Notes: generated from the sequence alone by a model not told the origin. A stretch of DNA of 47,018 bases from Tannerella sp. (GCA_031277335.1 JAITMM010000152.1:1-47018), one strand, 5' to 3'; shown: positions 25,772 through 35,031, counted from the first letter of the stretch. Translations and numbers: made by a program.

Positions 25772-26905
25772 ATGTTACGTAAATTTTTCTATCTAATGTG
25801 TTGTTTAGCACTTCTTTGCGGATGTGCACAAGTAAAAAAAACTGATGGTGACCAACTCTATTTGCTGATTGGCACTTATTCCGACGGGACGACCTCCGGT
25901 ATTTCCGTCTATGATTTCAATACGCAAACGGGAAAATACACTTGGACAAGCGATGTCAAGAATGTCGTAAATCCTTCGTACTTAATCGTTTCGCAAGACG
26001 AAAAGAATGTATATTCGGTAAATGAAACGAAAGAAGGCGGCGTCAGCGCTTTCAAGTTTGACAAACCGACAGGTACATTGAGTTTTATCAACGCGCAGGA
26101 TGCTTATGGCAATTCACCATGCTATATCAATGTCGATAGCGAAAAGCGCTTTATCGTCACGGCCAATTACGGCGGAGGAAATCTGTCCGTATTCCCGCTG
26201 AATCAGGATGGCAGCATCAAGCCTATCTCGCAGAATATCAATATGAATATGCAGAATACGACCGATAGCGCTCCGCCCTCGCGCATACATACGGTCGTTT
26301 TTATGCCCGACGGTAAATCCCTGCTGGCCACCGATCTCGGCAAAGACAGCATTTACAGGTTTGCCATAGAGCCTGACGCTGCGGACACGTTCCTGCGACA
26401 GATGCCAGAACGGTCCATCGCCCTGGAAAAAGGCTCCGGCCCACGTCATCTGGCTTTCCATCCGTCAGGTAATTATCTCTACTGTATCAACGAGTTATCG
26501 GGTACGATTACCGTTTTCAGCCATCCTGACGACAATCCGGTGACGATTCAAACGGTCGTCTCCGACACGATGCAGACAACGGGTAGGCGGGGAAGCGCCG
26601 ATATTCACCTGACCTCCGACGGCCGATGGCTCTATGCCTCGAATCGCGCCAAAACAAATGATATCGCCATCTTTTCCGTCGACCCGCAAACAGGCCTGCT
26701 GACAGCTGCCGGCCATCAACCTACCGGCTTCCATCCGAGGAATTTCCTCATCGCGCCGAACGATAAATACCTGCTCTGCGCCAACCAAAATGCAAACAAT
26801 ATCCAGATTTTCGAGATTGACGCGGCCACCGGCCTTTTGCGTGATACAAATAATGACATTGCTTTAGATAAACCCGTATGCCTGAAATGGGTACAGAAGA
26901 AATGA
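25772..26905 (+). CDS. lactonase-family beta-propeller lipoprotein (6-phosphogluconolactonase type)
   Basis: 377 residues. The lipoprotein signal ends ALLCGC (Cys18). The rest is a seven-bladed propeller of the lactonase (YbhE/Pgl) family: LYLLIGTYSDGTTSGISVYD, ANYGGGNLSVFPL, RIHTVVFMPDGKSLLATDLG, GPRHLAFHPSGNYLYCINE, HPRNFLIAPNDKYLLCANQN. Family members hydrolyse 6-phosphogluconolactone, but a lipid-anchored, exported copy is more likely to act on an extracytoplasmic lactone or to bind a ligand. It follows ispG by 33 bases and leads into the phosphoesterase with a 13-base gap. Confidence 0.85.
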   Translation: MLRKFFYLMCCLALLCGCAQVKKTDGDQLYLLIGTYSDGTTSGISVYDFNTQTGKYTWTSDVKNVVNPSYLIVSQDEKNVYSVNETKEGGVSAFKFDKPTGTLSFINAQDAYGNSPCYINVDSEKRFIVTANYGGGNLSVFPLNQDGSIKPISQNINMNMQNTTDSAPPSRIHTVVFMPDGKSLLATDLGKDSIYRFAIEPDAADTFLRQMPERSIALEKGSGPRHLAFHPSGNYLYCINELSGTITVFSHPDDNPVTIQTVVSDTMQTTGRRGSADIHLTSDGRWLYASNRAKTNDIAIFSVDPQTGLLTAAGHQPTGFHPRNFLIAPNDKYLLCANQNANNIQIFEIDAATGLLRDTNNDIALDKPVCLKWVQKK

Positions 26906-26918
26906 TAATTCAACAACT

Positions 26919-27623
26919 ATGGAAAAGGATATTTTAATTGTTCCCGACGTTCACGGGCGCGACTTTTGGCTTCCGGCGCTTGACTATCCGGGCGAAGTCA
27001 TATTTTTGGGCGATTATACAGACCCCTACCCGCAGGAAAACCTCACGCAGGAAGATGCCTACCGGGGTCTGTTGAAAATCGTTGACTTTAAACGGCAAAA
27101 CCCTGAAAGAGTGACACTTCTGATTGGCAACCACGAACTGCATTACTACGCACGCAGCTTCGGCAGCTCGGGACGTTTCTCGTCCGAATATTATCCCAAA
27201 TACAATGAGATACTTACGGGAGACTCCACGAAAAGTTTTTTCAAGGTCTGCAAACAGATTGATAACTACCTGTTTATTCATGCCGGACTGACAAAAGGCT
27301 GGTATGACCTGCATTACAGGGATTTTGCCCACCTCGGCTCCACGCTCGAAGAACAGCTTACAAACGTCTTCTTTGCCAAGATGCACATCTTTCATGAAGC
27401 CTCGTGGAAGTATCGCGGCGGTCTGGACGATGCCGGTAGTCCGTTCTGGGCCGACTATCGCGAGCTGGAAGACGAGAAGGAACCGTTTAACCCTGATATA
27501 TACCAGATTATAGGACATACTTTAATCATGGATCCAGATCCGGTGATTAGAAGTAATTTCAGCATGTTGGATAACAGGCAGTTATATGTCCTTCGCAACA
27601 GGATTATCGAAAAATACATTTAA
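26919..27623 (+). CDS. calcineurin-like metallophosphoesterase
   Basis: 234 residues, no signal peptide. All motifs of the binuclear metal site are present: VPDVHGRD (residues 8-15), FLGDYTDPY, LIGNHELHYY, FIHAGLTKGW and IIGHT. This is the PPP/YmdB-like phosphoesterase fold. Substrates in the family range from phosphoproteins to nucleotides, so a specific role cannot be named. It is the last gene of the rpoN-led plus-strand run. Confidence 0.88.
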   Translation: MEKDILIVPDVHGRDFWLPALDYPGEVIFLGDYTDPYPQENLTQEDAYRGLLKIVDFKRQNPERVTLLIGNHELHYYARSFGSSGRFSSEYYPKYNEILTGDSTKSFFKVCKQIDNYLFIHAGLTKGWYDLHYRDFAHLGSTLEEQLTNVFFAKMHIFHEASWKYRGGLDDAGSPFWADYRELEDEKEPFNPDIYQIIGHTLIMDPDPVIRSNFSMLDNRQLYVLRNRIIEKYI

Positions 27624-27679
27624 TAATTAAAATTAGCAATATCCGCCTACAACATATCACAGGCAGGTTTTCATTAAAT

Positions 27680-27734
27680 ATTATTCGCTTAAATCATGGT
27701 AAAAACACCTATTTTAGCGAATAATTTGCAAATT
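27680..27734. promoter_or_regulatory. 15-bp inverted repeat and palindrome upstream of the DUF234 ATPase gene
   Basis: ATTATTCGCTTAAAT (27680-27694) and ATTTTAGCGAATAAT (27711-27725) are inverted repeats matching at 14 of 15 positions with a 16-base spacer. AATTTGCAAATT (27723-27734) is a perfect 12-bp palindrome that overlaps the second arm and abuts the -33 box. It could be an operator for the ATPase gene or a terminator-like hairpin for the phosphoesterase gene. Confidence 0.5.
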
Positions 27735-27735
27735 A

Positions 27736-27766
27736 CTTGCTGAAATGAATGTTTTTTGTACCTTTG
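27736..27766 (+). promoter_or_regulatory. promoter of the DUF234 ATPase gene
   Basis: CTTG (27736-27739), 19 bp, TACCTTTG (27759-27766), then CAGCG. Transcription should start near 27773, after the upstream in-frame start at 27749, so the ATG at 27788 is the real start. Confidence 0.75.
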
Positions 27767-27787
27767 CAGCGAGAAATAATTTGCGAT

Positions 27788-29209
27788 ATGAAGGAAATCA
27801 TTGGCAGACAAACGGAGATCATGCGGCTTACCGAATATATGGATTCGGGAAAAGCCGAACTTCTTGCAGTTTACGGCAGGCGCAGAGTGGGCAAAACTTT
27901 TTTAATAAAACGGTTTTTTAATGAAAAGTTTGCTTTCTATCTCTCCGGTGCAGAAAATGCAGGTAAAAAACAGCAGCTTTTCAATTTTACGGCTGCGTTG
28001 AACAAATATTCCGGCAAAGAAAATCCGGTTGTGAAAGGCTGGCAAGGCGCTTTTATCCAGTTGGAACAATACCTGCGGAGCCTCAAGGGCAGAGGGCGAA
28101 AGGTTATTTTTATTGACGAATTGCCGTGGCTGGATAATGCCAAATCGGGTTTTTTATCGGCTTTTGAATATTTTTGGAACACGTTTGCCTCCTCGAAAAA
28201 GGACATTTTTATTGTCATCTGCGGCTCGGCCACTTCGTGGATTATCAACAAGATCATTAAAAACCGGGGCGGACTGCACAACCGCGTGACACGTCAGATG
28301 GCGTTGGAGCCTTTTACGCTGAGCGAGACGGAGTCGTTTTTAAAATCAAAAAAAATCAGGCTGTCACGCTTTCAAATAGCCGAATGTTATATGATAATGG
28401 GAGGAATACCTTATTATCTGGAACAGTTGGAAAAATCTCTGAGTCTTGCGCAAAATATTGATAACCTGTTTTTTAAGAGCAATGCGATTTTACGGGACGA
28501 ATATTCCAAACTCTACGCCTCACTTTTCAAGTCACCTGAAAAATATATGCATATCATTGAGGTGTTGGCGAAAAAACGCAAAGGTTTGACGCGTGACGAA
28601 ATCGTAAACTTCTCGAATATCTCAAATGGCGGCGGCCTGACTAAGCTGCTCGAAGAGCTGCAACTCTGCGGATTTATTGCAATAAACAACAACTTTTCAA
28701 CCCAAAAGAATCTCCAACTGTATCAATTAACTGACTTTTATTCAATGTTTTATCTTCATTTTGTGAAAGATAAAAGAGGAACAGACAGCGCTTATTGGAG
28801 CAGTCTGTTGAATACCGGCAAACATAAAGCGTGGACAGGGTTTTCGTTTGAATTATTGTGCCAGATGCATATTGCGCAGATAAAGAAGGCATTGAGTATT
28901 GGCGGCGTAGTTTCGTATACTTCCGGCTGGCGCAGCAAAGAGGCCGAAAACGGCGCACAAATTGATTTGCTTATCGACAGGAACGATAACATAATCAATC
29001 TCTGCGAGATGAAATATGCAACAAAAGAGTTTACGGTAACAAAAACATACGACGCTGATTTGCAGCACAAACGCAATGTTTTTATGGACGAAACCAATAC
29101 GAAAAAGTCAGTACATATCACAATGATAACTACTTATGGAGTAAAACGGAATGAATACCGGAATAATATCCAAAGCGAAGCCACGTTAGACGACCTGTTT
29201 TTACCCTGA
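27788..29209 (+). CDS. P-loop ATPase with DUF234/PD-(D/E)XK-like C-terminus
   Basis: 473 residues. The Walker A motif is YGRRRVGKTFL (about 24-34) and Walker B is VIFIDELPWLD (about 104-114), with sensor-like VICGSATSWI after it. A winged-helix region follows (about 255-320). The C-terminus has AQIDLLIDRNDNIINLCEMK, the D-x(n)-ExK pattern of PD-(D/E)XK nucleases. This is the architecture of the MNS-clade STAND-like ATPases with DUF234, common in Bacteroidetes and archaea. Their function is unsettled; defence or mobile-element roles have been suggested. It stands alone with its own promoter and palindromes. Presence of all motifs suggests it is intact. Confidence 0.85.
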   Translation: MKEIIGRQTEIMRLTEYMDSGKAELLAVYGRRRVGKTFLIKRFFNEKFAFYLSGAENAGKKQQLFNFTAALNKYSGKENPVVKGWQGAFIQLEQYLRSLKGRGRKVIFIDELPWLDNAKSGFLSAFEYFWNTFASSKKDIFIVICGSATSWIINKIIKNRGGLHNRVTRQMALEPFTLSETESFLKSKKIRLSRFQIAECYMIMGGIPYYLEQLEKSLSLAQNIDNLFFKSNAILRDEYSKLYASLFKSPEKYMHIIEVLAKKRKGLTRDEIVNFSNISNGGGLTKLLEELQLCGFIAINNNFSTQKNLQLYQLTDFYSMFYLHFVKDKRGTDSAYWSSLLNTGKHKAWTGFSFELLCQMHIAQIKKALSIGGVVSYTSGWRSKEAENGAQIDLLIDRNDNIINLCEMKYATKEFTVTKTYDADLQHKRNVFMDETNTKKSVHITMITTYGVKRNEYRNNIQSEATLDDLFLP

Positions 29210-29236
29210 TATATTTAAGTATCTTGTTGCCAATAA

Positions 29237-29258
29237 TTTGGCGTATCGTGACGCCAAA
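29237..29258. terminator. hairpin between convergent genes
   Basis: TTTGGCGT-ATCGTG-ACGCCAAA is a perfect 8-bp stem with a 6-base loop, between the ends of the ATPase gene and the TonB transporter gene. T and A runs flank it only weakly. It probably ends or protects both transcripts. Confidence 0.5.
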
Positions 29259-29267
29259 ATGTAATTT

Positions 29268-31754
29268 TCAAAACTTATACTGCACCCCGACCAAAAATTC
29301 GCGGCCGCGGATATTGATCCATGAGCTGTAGCTGCGGATTTCGGAATATTCGGTGTAGGCATATTGCTGTTTGTCAAGCAGATTGTTCAGGCTTGCCGTG
29401 AAAAGCCACTTTTTCAGTTTGTAACGCATCGAGAGGTCTATAAAGATATTGCTGACGGGCGCGGAGTTATTCACTTCGTTGTAGTAATGCTCTGTAGATA
29501 AGTTGGTTTCAAGGCCGGCAAGCACATACGAGAGTTGCAGTTTCTGAACCACATTCCAGAGCGGCGTCAATTCGTTGCCGGCAATTTTCGAGCTGTTCAG
29601 ATTGAGATTGGCCGAATAGATGGCCTCGAAATTCCGCCAGTAAGTCCAGTTGATTTTCGGCTCAAGCGCCAGTCTGTCAGAGCGGAAAGGCAGTTTCTCG
29701 CCTCGGCTCAGCTGCTCGCCTTTTGTCCGGCCGTATTGAGCGGTCAGCGATGCCGTCAATTTGATATCGTAAAAACCTTTCGAGATGGTGCCCATGGCAC
29801 GTTTCGTTTCCGTTTCGTTTGACATTTCGACCGGATTAGAGATAAGGTAGCCGTTTTCAGACAGTTGCTCGTTGATATGGCTGTTTTTGCTACGCATATA
29901 GGAGAGCGACAGGGTTGAAAAAAACTCGGATGCCGTCTTTTTGTATTCGCCGTAGAGATTATAGTTTTGCATCTGCTGCACAGGCGTTTTCGAGGGCGTA
30001 CGGACGATATTCCTGTAGTCAAGGAAAAATTGTTCATTGTAGAAATTCAATAAGTTACCATACTGCTCCCTGTATCCTGCCGCCAACGTGAATCGCCAGG
30101 CGTAGTTCAATTTGTAAGCGATATTTGCCGACGGCCTTACGGAAATGCGTGAAAAGTCGGCGCCCGGATAATGAGTCCATACCACCGGCAGTCCGAACCG
30201 CGTTTGCCATTTATCCTTGTTCCATTGAAGATTAGGGGCAATATAGGGCGTAAAAATGTTTTGCAGGTCATTGACATCGCTCGTAAAGCCAAGATTCAGC
30301 TGCGGCACAAAATATCCTTTTTGAGACGTGATATTGAATGAGTTATCCGTATAAAAACGGTTCAGCAGCGTTTGCTGGTTCATTGAGTCGGCGCGAATTT
30401 CTTCGGGCTGGTTTTCGTAGCGCAACAGCGACCTGAGTTCGTACATCAACGACTTCTTGCCCCACAGCGTCCTGAAATCATTGCTCGCCCCATAATTCTT
30501 GCCAAACATTTCCTGCCTGGCTGTCAATGGATTGCCTGTATAATCCGATACGCCCTTATTCCAGTTTCCGTTCACGCTGAAGTTGTTGGTCAGGTATTTG
30601 CCGGCCGCATTATTTTCAATCTGAATGCTCAGCGCAGCCTCGTCCGAAAACAGTTTGGTGTTGCTCAACTCGTTCATTCTGATGGTGTCACCCAACTGAA
30701 AGTAAAGCGTCTCGCTGCCACGTTCCTGCCGGCGTTCGTCGTGCGTATAATTGGCATTGATGCGCATTTTCGTCGTTTCGTCAAGTTTATACATTCGATT
30801 GGCCGAGAAGGAATTGACGTTATTGAACAGCAGCCGTTCCTTCTTCAGCGGCGCCATGATGGACGGCATGGTCAGAAACGAAAGGGCCGACGGCGGGTCC
30901 ATGAAACTGTTGCGCCGCATGCTCATCATGCCCGATTCTTCGGCATAGTCGATCCCTGTATTATTGCCTTTGTAGCTGAAAATCGACTGGTTAGTGCGGC
31001 TTAAACGGATAGCGTTGTCGACCGAATACCATAGCAGCGGCGACGTCCCGATGCCGCCTTCGAGCGAGACCATCCATACGGCTTGATACTCAGCCTTCAG
31101 GCGCAGGTTGAGCGCCACTTCTTCGGATTCCACGATGTCTTCCAGCATCTTGATGGCCTGGTGATTTTCGAGCACCTGAACAGACTCGACGGCCTCGGCG
31201 CGCAAATTATTGGTGATCTGATTGTAACGCCCTCCGACAGGGTCCATGCCTTCGACGTAAAAATTCCCGATATCCTTCCCCTGATACGATATTTTCCCCG
31301 ATTCGTTGACGTCGATACCGGGCAATTTTTCCAGCACGTCGCGCAACGTTCTGTCCTGAGTGGAAAGGAATTGGGAGACATTGTAATTGATCGTATCGCG
31401 TCCACTCCAGACCCTGCCCGGTCGCACCACCACCTCGTCAAGCATAAATGCCTCCGGTTCGGCCTTGATATTCAGGACATCTCCAGGCCTGACCGCCTGT
31501 TCATGTTTTTTATATCCTACCATCGAGACGACGATCCGCAATGAATCGGCGCGGTTGCCGGTGATGGAGAAGGCGCCGTTGATATCTGTAATGCCGTAAC
31601 CCACAAAGGCTTTGCCCGAAAGAAGCTGCACGGTCGCAAATTCGAGCGCCTTGCCGTTCTCGTCAATGACTTTCCCGCTGACTGTATACTGGGCATTGAC
31701 TTGAGCAACGCCTAAAATCATGATTAAGAAGAAGAAAAATATATTACGTTTCAT
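29268..31754 (-). CDS. TonB-dependent outer-membrane transporter with carboxypeptidase-like N-terminal domain
   Basis: 828 residues with signal peptide (1-21, ending VNAQ). A CarboxypepD-regulatory-like domain spans about 23-105 (YTVSGKVIDENGKALEFATV). A plug follows (about 110-215: LRDVLEKLPGIDV, FYVEGMDPVGGRYNQI), then a beta-barrel to the C-terminal aromatic YKF. It is of the outer-membrane beta-barrel type usually paired with GLPGLI proteins, not SusC. It is translationally coupled to the GLPGLI gene: TAATG, 1-base overlap. The divergent two-component pair is a likely regulator. The cargo is unknown; metals or peptides are possible. Confidence 0.88.
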   Translation of the reverse strand: MKRNIFFFFLIMILGVAQVNAQYTVSGKVIDENGKALEFATVQLLSGKAFVGYGITDINGAFSITGNRADSLRIVVSMVGYKKHEQAVRPGDVLNIKAEPEAFMLDEVVVRPGRVWSGRDTINYNVSQFLSTQDRTLRDVLEKLPGIDVNESGKISYQGKDIGNFYVEGMDPVGGRYNQITNNLRAEAVESVQVLENHQAIKMLEDIVESEEVALNLRLKAEYQAVWMVSLEGGIGTSPLLWYSVDNAIRLSRTNQSIFSYKGNNTGIDYAEESGMMSMRRNSFMDPPSALSFLTMPSIMAPLKKERLLFNNVNSFSANRMYKLDETTKMRINANYTHDERRQERGSETLYFQLGDTIRMNELSNTKLFSDEAALSIQIENNAAGKYLTNNFSVNGNWNKGVSDYTGNPLTARQEMFGKNYGASNDFRTLWGKKSLMYELRSLLRYENQPEEIRADSMNQQTLLNRFYTDNSFNITSQKGYFVPQLNLGFTSDVNDLQNIFTPYIAPNLQWNKDKWQTRFGLPVVWTHYPGADFSRISVRPSANIAYKLNYAWRFTLAAGYREQYGNLLNFYNEQFFLDYRNIVRTPSKTPVQQMQNYNLYGEYKKTASEFFSTLSLSYMRSKNSHINEQLSENGYLISNPVEMSNETETKRAMGTISKGFYDIKLTASLTAQYGRTKGEQLSRGEKLPFRSDRLALEPKINWTYWRNFEAIYSANLNLNSSKIAGNELTPLWNVVQKLQLSYVLAGLETNLSTEHYYNEVNNSAPVSNIFIDLSMRYKLKKWLFTASLNNLLDKQQYAYTEYSEIRSYSSWINIRGREFLVGVQYKF

Positions 31755-32644
31755 TATTCGGCCAATTCAATCGGATTATAAGGAAGATTTGTCGGCCTTA
31801 TGTCGGCGCCATCAGGTCCTTTGAATACGACCCTGTTTGGCGAATTTGACGTGACATACCCGATCGGATCGGATGCAAATCTGGCATAAGCCCTACTTAG
31901 CGCTTCACGCGAGACAGGCTCGTAGGTATCTGCCCCATATTCAATCATTTCGTCGGGGCGCGCATTCAGCAATCCGGTGCACTCGAAGACAAACTCCTTC
32001 CGGCTGTCCTCGGCATAAAGGATCAAACCCGGCAGTCCGCAAAGTTTCCAGGGACCTTCGCCGCGCGGAATGTCCGGCGTGAACCAGGCCGTGTAATCCC
32101 TTCCTTTAAAATGAGTTGTGGCCTTATAACAGAGATAATCCAACATGGTAGCCGTGTCGGGCAAGACCTGCCATTCGGGACAGGCGTTTGCCTCCTCGCA
32201 GCGAAACTGGCTCGGCCCGATGCGTTCGAGCGTCGTCACCTTTCCTGCCGGATAGTTCTTGAAAATCTGATAGTTGATCTGTCCCTGATTGGCCGAACCG
32301 CCGCCACCGCCACCGCCTCCCGGTCCTTCGCGCCGCACCATCATCCCGTCACTCCGCGCCATCTGGATGCGAAAAAGTGAGTCCGAGACAAACTTGGTGT
32401 AGCTGTAAAACTGCGAAACGCGCTCGCCAACTTTCAGGATCATCGTTTCCTCCGTGATTTCATCGGGTTTCGACGTGTCCTGCACGTAAGCCATTTCATA
32501 CTGAGCGATAAACCTGAGCTTATCAACAGGCGATTTTTTGGACTCGGGTCCGGGCATGCTCAACGCTCCCATAGATATCTGGGCGTTCAACGAAACCACC
32601 CACAAAACAAGGCTGAATAAAGCCGTCAATGTTACCTTTTTCAT
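31754..32644 (-). CDS. GLPGLI family secreted protein
   Basis: 296 residues from the ATG at 32642-32644; the 25-residue upstream extension crosses the promoter and is rejected. The signal peptide ends SLNAQ (about 21). The family motif is CGLPGLILYAED (about 205-216). A run of Gly (GPGGGGGGGG, around 133-142) forms a flexible linker. The GLPGLI family (TIGR01200) is Bacteroidetes-specific, exported and of unknown function, and often sits beside TonB transporters. Its stop shares a base with the next start codon, so the two proteins are probably made together. Confidence 0.88.
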   Translation of the reverse strand: MKKVTLTALFSLVLWVVSLNAQISMGALSMPGPESKKSPVDKLRFIAQYEMAYVQDTSKPDEITEETMILKVGERVSQFYSYTKFVSDSLFRIQMARSDGMMVRREGPGGGGGGGGSANQGQINYQIFKNYPAGKVTTLERIGPSQFRCEEANACPEWQVLPDTATMLDYLCYKATTHFKGRDYTAWFTPDIPRGEGPWKLCGLPGLILYAEDSRKEFVFECTGLLNARPDEMIEYGADTYEPVSREALSRAYARFASDPIGYVTSNSPNRVVFKGPDGADIRPTNLPYNPIELAE

Positions 32645-32688
32645 ACGATATATAATTTTAAAATGAATCATAACGATAAAACCGACGG

Positions 32689-32720
32689 CAAAAGTAGGGA
32701 GGTTGCGAATAGCCTGCAAA
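32689..32720 (-). promoter_or_regulatory. promoter of the GLPGLI-TonB operon
   Basis: On the minus strand TTTG (32720-32717), 20 bp, TACTTTTG (32696-32689), then CCG. Transcription should start near 32682, giving a leader of about 40 bases. It faces away from the histidine kinase promoter about 100 bp off. Confidence 0.7.
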
Positions 32721-32815
32721 TTTATATATTACTGAAATATTATTCCGCATGTTACTAAAATGTTACTCCGGTTTATTTTAAGGTGCGAACCGGTTCTTCA
32801 TATAAAAAAACTTCC

Positions 32816-32823
32816 TATATTTG
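32816..32823 (+). promoter_or_regulatory. -7 box of the histidine kinase gene, very close to the ATG
   Basis: TATATTTG followed by TGAC; the ATG begins 10 bases after its last base. Expected transcription start is 4 bases or so before the ATG, which would make the mRNA nearly leaderless. The -33 element is weak. Confidence 0.55.
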
Positions 32824-32832
32824 TGACAAAAA

Positions 32833-34320
32833 ATGAGCAGGCATATCAAAATCATCTGGATACTTTCGCTTGTCGCGGTCTTGCTATTGATCGGGATACA
32901 AGGCTATTGGCTTCTGAATCAATATGGATATATGCTGGACAACTACTCGGACGAGATTGCCTCGCAGGTGCTGCAGACAGGCGATGAAGAGTTTCTCGGA
33001 CGAAAAGGCAACGAGCAACTGCAGTCCAGGTTTCAAATCAAGTCAAACAGAGACAGCTCGATGTACAGATTCAACGTGATTATCGGGACATTAGGGCCGG
33101 AAAGCCTGCCTGACGACAATACGCTGTTTATACAGCGCGGATTGCAGACCGATGGACAGAACGGACCTGTCATACTACCGTCCGATATTCAGAATCAGCA
33201 TATTATAGAAACAACATTTATTGATTCGACCCGTCATTTTGCAGACTTTTTGACCAACCTGTCTGGCGACGAACTGCGCAATGCAGCCGAAAGAGCCGTT
33301 ACGAATCTGTCCAAACCCTTTGACCCGGCTCAGTTCGACAGTTTGCTGGCGGCTAAACTGCCTGACCTCCACTATGATATCGTCCCATGGAATGAAAATG
33401 AAGTCTATGACAATACAAAGCGATGGGAACGTTCCGGCAATGTCTTCGCCCCGCAACTGACTGTCTATTATTCATATAGCCCGTTAGATAACCTAGGCGT
33501 ATACGTCAAGTTCCGGCTGCCCGCAGTCACCGTTTTATACCGTATGGGTATCCAGCTGTTTGTCTCCATCGCCCTGACGCTGCTGCTGATCGTGGCCCTT
33601 GTCCTTCAGGTGAAGGTTATTATCAAGCAACGGAAAGTCAACGAGATACGCGAGAGCTTTGTCAATACGATGGTGCACGAACTGAAAAGGCCGGTGCAGA
33701 CGCTGAAAGCATTCGTGTCGTTCCTGAATGATGCCGGGATGCGTGCTGATACGGCAGCCACAGGGCAGGTCGTGCGCGATTCCATGTTTGAACTGGACAA
33801 CCTGACGGCCTATCTCAACAAGCTGAAAGACATGCTGCAAGCCGATAGCGAAACGACCTCCGTCCATCCCGTCGGATTCAATCTGCATGACCTGGTCGAA
33901 AAAGTCATCCGCCTCACCCATATCCCGGCCGATAAAAACGTCGATATCTCAACGGCTTATGAGAAGGAAGACCTTGTCCTTGAAGCCGATCCGATCCATA
34001 TCGCCAATGTCCTGAGCAACCTGATCGAAAACGCCATCAAGTATTCCGGCGAATCGGTGCATATCGAAATCCGTGTCGGAACGGAGAAACGGAAGGTCTT
34101 TATCGCCGTCAAGGACGATGGAATCGGGATTCCGGCAGCCGAACAGCCCTACGTTTTCACCAAGTTCTACCGCGGCCATCATCTCCCGGACAAGGACATT
34201 CCGGGTATCGGCCTAGGACTGAGCTACGTCAAACTGATCGTCGAAGCGCATCAAGGCGCCGTCCACTTGACCGGTCAACCGGGAGAAGGAACTGTAGTCA
34301 CCATCTATCTGCCTCAATAA
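32833..34320 (+). CDS. sensor histidine kinase
   Basis: 495 residues. Membrane helices at about 8-27 and 236-260 enclose a periplasmic sensor domain of about 210 residues without a recognised fold. The HisKA domain has ESFVNTMVHELKRPVQTL with the phosphorylated His282. The HATPase domain has NLIENAIKYS (N box), VKDDGIGIP (G1) and GIGLGLSYVKLI (G2). The start is fixed by the -7 box 10 bases upstream. It partners the response regulator 9 bases downstream, and is divergent from the GLPGLI-TonB operon, which it may control. Confidence 0.93.
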   Translation: MSRHIKIIWILSLVAVLLLIGIQGYWLLNQYGYMLDNYSDEIASQVLQTGDEEFLGRKGNEQLQSRFQIKSNRDSSMYRFNVIIGTLGPESLPDDNTLFIQRGLQTDGQNGPVILPSDIQNQHIIETTFIDSTRHFADFLTNLSGDELRNAAERAVTNLSKPFDPAQFDSLLAAKLPDLHYDIVPWNENEVYDNTKRWERSGNVFAPQLTVYYSYSPLDNLGVYVKFRLPAVTVLYRMGIQLFVSIALTLLLIVALVLQVKVIIKQRKVNEIRESFVNTMVHELKRPVQTLKAFVSFLNDAGMRADTAATGQVVRDSMFELDNLTAYLNKLKDMLQADSETTSVHPVGFNLHDLVEKVIRLTHIPADKNVDISTAYEKEDLVLEADPIHIANVLSNLIENAIKYSGESVHIEIRVGTEKRKVFIAVKDDGIGIPAAEQPYVFTKFYRGHHLPDKDIPGIGLGLSYVKLIVEAHQGAVHLTGQPGEGTVVTIYLPQ

Positions 34321-34329
34321 CAATGATAT

Positions 34330-35022
34330 ATGAAGACAGCTCTGAATATCCTGTTCGCCGATGACGACACGAAATACGCGTTGATACTCAAGCGTTTTCT
34401 TGAAAATGAAGGCTATGCCGTGACTTATGTGAACAATGGACTTGACGCCATCGATCAGTTTGCCGCCGTCAAACCCGGCCTCGTCCTGCTCGATATCAAT
34501 ATGCCGGGGTTAAACGGCTTCGAAGTGGCCCAAAAAATCAGGGAATCAGACATGCAGACCCTGATCTTCTTCCTGACAGACCGCTCCGACAAGACCGACC
34601 GCCTAAAAGGTTTCACGCTGAAAGGCAATGACTACCTGACCAAACCTTTCTATCCCGAAGAACTGATCGCCCGAATCAGAGAGCGGCTTGACAGCGCAGC
34701 CGGCGACAGTGCGCAGGAAGAAATCTACCGGTTCGGAAATACGGCGTTCAATTACAGCAACAACGAACTGCGTTCCGGCAACAGCAAGACGCTCCTGACT
34801 TCGCGACAGGCGGAGATATTGCGCATGCTGGCCAAGCAGCCCAACACGGCCGTCCCGCGCGAAAGTATCCTGTCATTAGTCTGGGGCGCAGATACTTATG
34901 CTAATTCGCTGGCACTCAACGTGCAGATCACCTACCTCCGCCGCGCACTGAAGAACGACCCGAAACTGTCCATCGTGTCGCTGAACAAGAAAGGGTATGT
35001 GCTGAATGATATCAACGTTTAA
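34330..35022 (+). CDS. OmpR-family response regulator
   Basis: 230 residues. The receiver domain (1-120) has the acidic pocket at Asp11-13, phospho-acceptor Asp55 in LLDINMPG, Thr83 and Lys105 (TKPF). The winged-helix DNA-binding domain (about 135-230) ends NVQITYLRRALKNDPKLSIV, then SLNKKGYVL, the usual Trans_reg_C pattern. It is transcribed with the kinase. The RprY type of Bacteroidetes regulators is the nearest family I recognise, but this is not enough for a name. Confidence 0.93.
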   Translation: MKTALNILFADDDTKYALILKRFLENEGYAVTYVNNGLDAIDQFAAVKPGLVLLDINMPGLNGFEVAQKIRESDMQTLIFFLTDRSDKTDRLKGFTLKGNDYLTKPFYPEELIARIRERLDSAAGDSAQEEIYRFGNTAFNYSNNELRSGNSKTLLTSRQAEILRMLAKQPNTAVPRESILSLVWGADTYANSLALNVQITYLRRALKNDPKLSIVSLNKKGYVLNDINV

Positions 35023-35031
35023 ACAGGTGGA

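Noticed and set aside
26934-27518. 194-codon minus-strand ORF
   Set aside because: Complement of the phosphoesterase gene, whose catalytic motifs are all in the plus frame.
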